DNA of 64,000 nucleotides from NCBI RefSeq assembly GCF_004362245.1, contig NZ_SNWM01000003.1, forward strand, positions 372,001 to 436,000, given 5' to 3'. The translations under genes and the position numbers were made by a program. Shown one piece after another: positions 61,731 through 64,000 of the stretch. The DNA is from Pedobacter duraquae (GTDB taxonomy: Bacteria; Bacteroidota; Bacteroidia; Sphingobacteriales; Sphingobacteriaceae). The notes below the pieces were generated by a model. The model searched no databases, was not told the origin of the DNA, and was given only the letters and a program-made list of their open reading frames with translations. Every line of letters begins with the position of its first letter. Position 1 is the first letter of the stretch.

Positions 61731-61985
61731 GCCGTATGATCACCGTAAATGATCCCTACAAAAGCTGAATTAAAGGCGTAATAATTTAAAAGCCTCTAAG
61801 ACAAACTTCAGGCGCCTCTACAAGATAGGATACTACACGATAAAATTAGCTGAGGGCAGCTCTCGCTCGAGTAACGCAGGGTTGATTACTTTTCTGATTC
61901 AAGCTGATCACTAATGTACGAAAAAAAATAAATTTTTCCATGGGACTTTTTCGGTTTCGGCGGTCATGTTATAAATGGCTTGCTA

Positions 61986-63179
61986 ATGAACATGGATAAA
62001 GGAGACTTTCTTAAGCTCGTACAAAAATATAATGCAGGTGTTGCTTCTCCGGAAGAAATACAATTCCTGCATGCATATTATGAGCTTTCTGAAACTGCGG
62101 GAATAGATCCGCAGTTGGAAAGCGCGTCGGCTAAAGAAACACTGCGCGTTAGCATGCGTGACGCCATGAAACCGGCAATCGAGGCCCGGATAGCACACAA
62201 GAACCAGGCTTGGTATCTACAGCCTATCGCCATTGCAGCAAGTGTAACCATGATCCTTTTTGCAACTTTTCTTGCCGTTAGTCCGGTAAAACAAAAAAAT
62301 CAAGTGTTGGCAAAGGATGCTCCGGTGCAAATTGTTCCAGGTGGTAATAAGGCTACGTTGACCCTGGCCGATGGATCGACCATTATTCTGGAAGGTGCCA
62401 AGAATGGCGTGCTTGCCATGCAGGGCAATACCGCTATCCGTAAAACCAGTAACGGACAAATTATTTACCTCGATCCTGATCAGCGTGAATCTGCAAAGGT
62501 TAATGGTAGCGCTCCAATGAATATGATATCCACCCCACGTGGCGGGCAATATCAGCTTACATTACCCGACGGCTCCAGGGTATGGTTAAATTCTGCTTCT
62601 TCTATTCGCTTTCCTGCTGAATTTGACGGGAATGAGCGGGTAGTGGAAATTACTGGCGAAGCCTATTTTGAGGTGGCTAAAGTATTTAAGGTGACTAGCA
62701 AGATGGCTATGCAGGAGCGACTGCCATTTATCGTTCGGACGGCGGATCAGGAAGTAGAGGTTCTGGGCACACATTTTAATGTCAATGCATATACCGATGA
62801 ATCAGAAACGAGAACAACACTGCTGGAAGGCAAAGTGAAGGTTGCAGGAGGCTCAAAGCAGCTGGCTAAAATACTGGCGCCCGGTCAGCAGTCACTGGTC
62901 TCAAAAAACAAGGCTGATATCGATGTTGAAGCAGCAGACCTTGAATCTGCCGTTGCCTGGAAGAATGGGTACTTCAAATTTAATAAGCAAGACCTTAAAA
63001 CAATCATGCGGCAGATTTCCAGGTGGTATGATGTGGATGTGACTTATGCAGGAGCAGTGTCGTCAGACTTATTTGTGGGTAAAATCAAACGGAGTGAAAA
63101 TATTGCGGATGTACTTCGCGTGCTTGAAATCAGCAAAGTCAACTTTAGATTTTCAGGAAAAAAGATCATTGTTAAATAA
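61986..63179 (+). CDS. FecR-family anti-sigma factor
   Basis: A 397-aa (from ATG 61986; 395 from 61992) FecR protein with short cytoplasmic anti-sigma domain (about residues 1-80), one membrane helix (about 82-100, IAIAASVTMILFATFLAV), the periplasmic FecR domain (TPRGGQYQLTLPDGSRVWLN, VEITGEAYFEV, VEVLGTHFNVNAY) and a C-terminal DUF4974 domain with FKFNKQDLKTIMRQISRWYD. It senses the TonB-linked receptor and releases the sigma factor. Followed by the SusC receptor gene after 171 nt. Confidence 0.94.
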   Translation: MNMDKGDFLKLVQKYNAGVASPEEIQFLHAYYELSETAGIDPQLESASAKETLRVSMRDAMKPAIEARIAHKNQAWYLQPIAIAASVTMILFATFLAVSPVKQKNQVLAKDAPVQIVPGGNKATLTLADGSTIILEGAKNGVLAMQGNTAIRKTSNGQIIYLDPDQRESAKVNGSAPMNMISTPRGGQYQLTLPDGSRVWLNSASSIRFPAEFDGNERVVEITGEAYFEVAKVFKVTSKMAMQERLPFIVRTADQEVEVLGTHFNVNAYTDESETRTTLLEGKVKVAGGSKQLAKILAPGQQSLVSKNKADIDVEAADLESAVAWKNGYFKFNKQDLKTIMRQISRWYDVDVTYAGAVSSDLFVGKIKRSENIADVLRVLEISKVNFRFSGKKIIVK

Positions 63180-63249
63180 TCAGGTATTCATCTAAAAAGA
63201 AAACTATGGACACATAATTACTTCAGCCACATCAATATCCATAAAAAAT

Positions 63250-63292
63250 CCGAAAGTGGTTGCAACACTTCCGGACATGCTCCCGAAACGGG
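63250..63292 (+). promoter_or_regulatory. Two hairpins in the susC leader
   Basis: CCGAAAGTG / CACTTCCGG (63250-63274, 7-nt loop, one mismatch) and CCCG-AAA-CGGG (63282-63292) lie 58 nt before the receptor start. They may stabilise the leader or regulate translation. Confidence 0.45.
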
Positions 63293-63350
63293 AAGCTGGA
63301 TCTCTAAAATTCTTTTAACGAAAACGCTATTAACCCAACTGTACAAAAGT

Positions 63351-64000
63351 ATGCAATTAAATTTTCATTGTAAAATGACGTATGACGCGCCATTTTCATT
63401 AACTAAAATGTTTCGGATCATGAAACTAACGGTTTTATTTTTAACCCTTTTCTGTCTACAGCTTAGTGCCAACAGCTTTGCGCAGAATATTAGTATTTCG
63501 GGTAAAGACATTGCACTTGAAAAAGTGATGTCGGTTATAGAAAAACAAAGTGGTTACTACTTTTTCTATAAATACAACGAACTCAAAACAGGTACGCCTG
63601 TTAGTTTGAACCTGAAAAACGTAAATGTAGATCAGGCCCTGAAACTAGCTTTTAAAGGTCAGCCGTTCGACTATGTGATCGAAAACAAAACCATTATTAT
63701 CACCAAAAAGAATGCAGTAATCACAGCCGTTATTCTGAACCTCGTTGGGGTAAGCGGGAAGGTAACTGACGAAAAAGGAGGTCCTTTGCGCGGTGCAACG
63801 GTGAAAGTAAAGGGTAGCACAATGATGACGACGACAGATGAAAACGGCACGTTCAACTTCAATAATGTTGATGCTAAAGCTATTCTGGTTATTTCTTACA
63901 CAGGTTATGCCCCTCAGGAAATTTCAGCCAGCAATGCTGCAAGCAGCAATATCGTGCTGAAAGCAGAGATGAACGATCTCAATGAAGTGGTAGTAATCGG
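63351..64000 (+). CDS. SusC/RagA-type TonB-dependent receptor, 3' end outside window
   Basis: The first 216 residues of an outer-membrane receptor. An unusual long pre-signal segment (MQLNFHCKMTYDAPFSLTKM), common in Sphingobacteriaceae SusC proteins, precedes the signal core KLTVLFLTLFCLQLSANSFAQ. Then the STN domain (ISISGKDIALEKVMSVIEKQ), a carboxypeptidase-regulatory-like domain (GVSGKVTDEKGGPLRGATV), and the start of the plug with NEVVVIG, the last residues readable. The STN domain signals to FecR. SusD and the substrate-defining genes lie beyond the window, so the ligand is unknown. Confidence 0.93.
   Translation, partial: MQLNFHCKMTYDAPFSLTKMFRIMKLTVLFLTLFCLQLSANSFAQNISISGKDIALEKVMSVIEKQSGYYFFYKYNELKTGTPVSLNLKNVNVDQALKLAFKGQPFDYVIENKTIIITKKNAVITAVILNLVGVSGKVTDEKGGPLRGATVKVKGSTMMTTTDENGTFNFNNVDAKAILVISYTGYAPQEISASNAASSNIVLKAEMNDLNEVVVI

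Larger units (their letters stand above)
61440..61985. other. Non-coding stretch between sigma factor and FecR gene
   Basis: No coding frame seen. It holds an inverted CCCTACAA cluster (61554-61594), a third CCCTACAA at 61754, and the 11-bp array (61676-61730) listed separately. The 546-nt length is exceptional, since FecI and FecR genes usually lie close together. Confidence 0.6.

Noticed and set aside
61621..61740. TTCG-rich array as a CRISPR or coding repeat
   Set aside because: Units are 11 bp with no spacer variety, no cas genes are in the window, and all frames contain stops or no start.

Overview
The window is a chromosomal segment of a Bacteroidota bacterium, most likely of the family Sphingobacteriaceae (Pedobacter-like). 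The signs are: a split F-type ATP synthase operon that ends after the gamma subunit, with no beta or epsilon gene; gliding/type IX secretion lipoproteins (SprE/PorW-like, GldB); a FecI-FecR-SusC cascade whose SusC carries an STN domain; few Shine-Dalgarno sequences; and repeated TAnnTTTG -7 promoter elements, the signature of the Bacteroidota primary sigma factor. Most of the window is vertically inherited housekeeping DNA. I found no transposase, phage, CRISPR array or recognisable defence island.

Layout. 1-4.8 kb (minus): SprE/PorW-type lipoprotein, translationally overlapped with a class A penicillin-binding protein cut by the window edge. 4.9-10.7 kb (plus): atpZ, an uncharacterised membrane protein, then atpB-E-F-H-A-G and a strong terminator. 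11.3-22.7 kb: a P4-type acid phosphatase, a DUF4349 lipoprotein, ruvC, a flippase-like protein with a GT2 glycosyltransferase and a peptide-ABC permease, rnhB, a GT4 glycosyltransferase, gcvT-comB, a patatin and gldB. 22.7-35.2 kb: an outer-membrane barrel, nadE, the rsmI-PH/SHOCT-lnt operon, serS, a SIMPL protein and the ileS-dksA-like-lspA operon. Lnt and LspA both serve the lipoprotein pathway that matures the many lipoproteins seen here. 35.3-40.7 kb: a retropepsin-like/PDZ protease, a flavin amine oxidase, and a Fur-family regulator with a Zn/Cd P-type ATPase.

41-48.8 kb holds tRNA-Leu(CAG), two SDR/AraC-regulator pairs around a GAF-domain protein, an SPFH protein and a lysine-rich small protein. 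The non-coding DNA here is rich in operator-like symmetry: a 21-bp-phased direct repeat before the second SDR, a 12-bp inverted repeat before the SPFH gene, and a nested hairpin between the first SDR and its regulator. 49-54.7 kb is a phosphate block (pstSCAB, a metallophosphoesterase, a GDPD/PLC-like protein) with 11-bp-phased PHO-box-like repeats ahead of pstS and, more weakly, ahead of the phosphoesterase. 54.8-58.1 kb is a tightly packed glycosyltransferase/flippase-like/glycosyltransferase operon. 58.1-60.7 kb is a hybrid histidine kinase preceded by a 47-aa membrane peptide gene. 60.8-64 kb is an ECF sigma factor, FecR anti-sigma and SusC receptor (cut by the edge). Between sigma and anti-sigma genes lies an unusual non-coding stretch containing five TTCG(G/C)C units at an exact 11-bp period and a cluster of CCCTACAA inverted motifs.

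I did not find one large undescribed system. The best leads are regulatory: the 11-bp tandem array, the phased AraC operators, the SPFH inverted repeat and the putative PHO boxes. Among proteins, the leads are a DksA-like factor with a degraded zinc finger, the extra membrane protein of the ATP synthase operon and the 47-aa membrane peptide.
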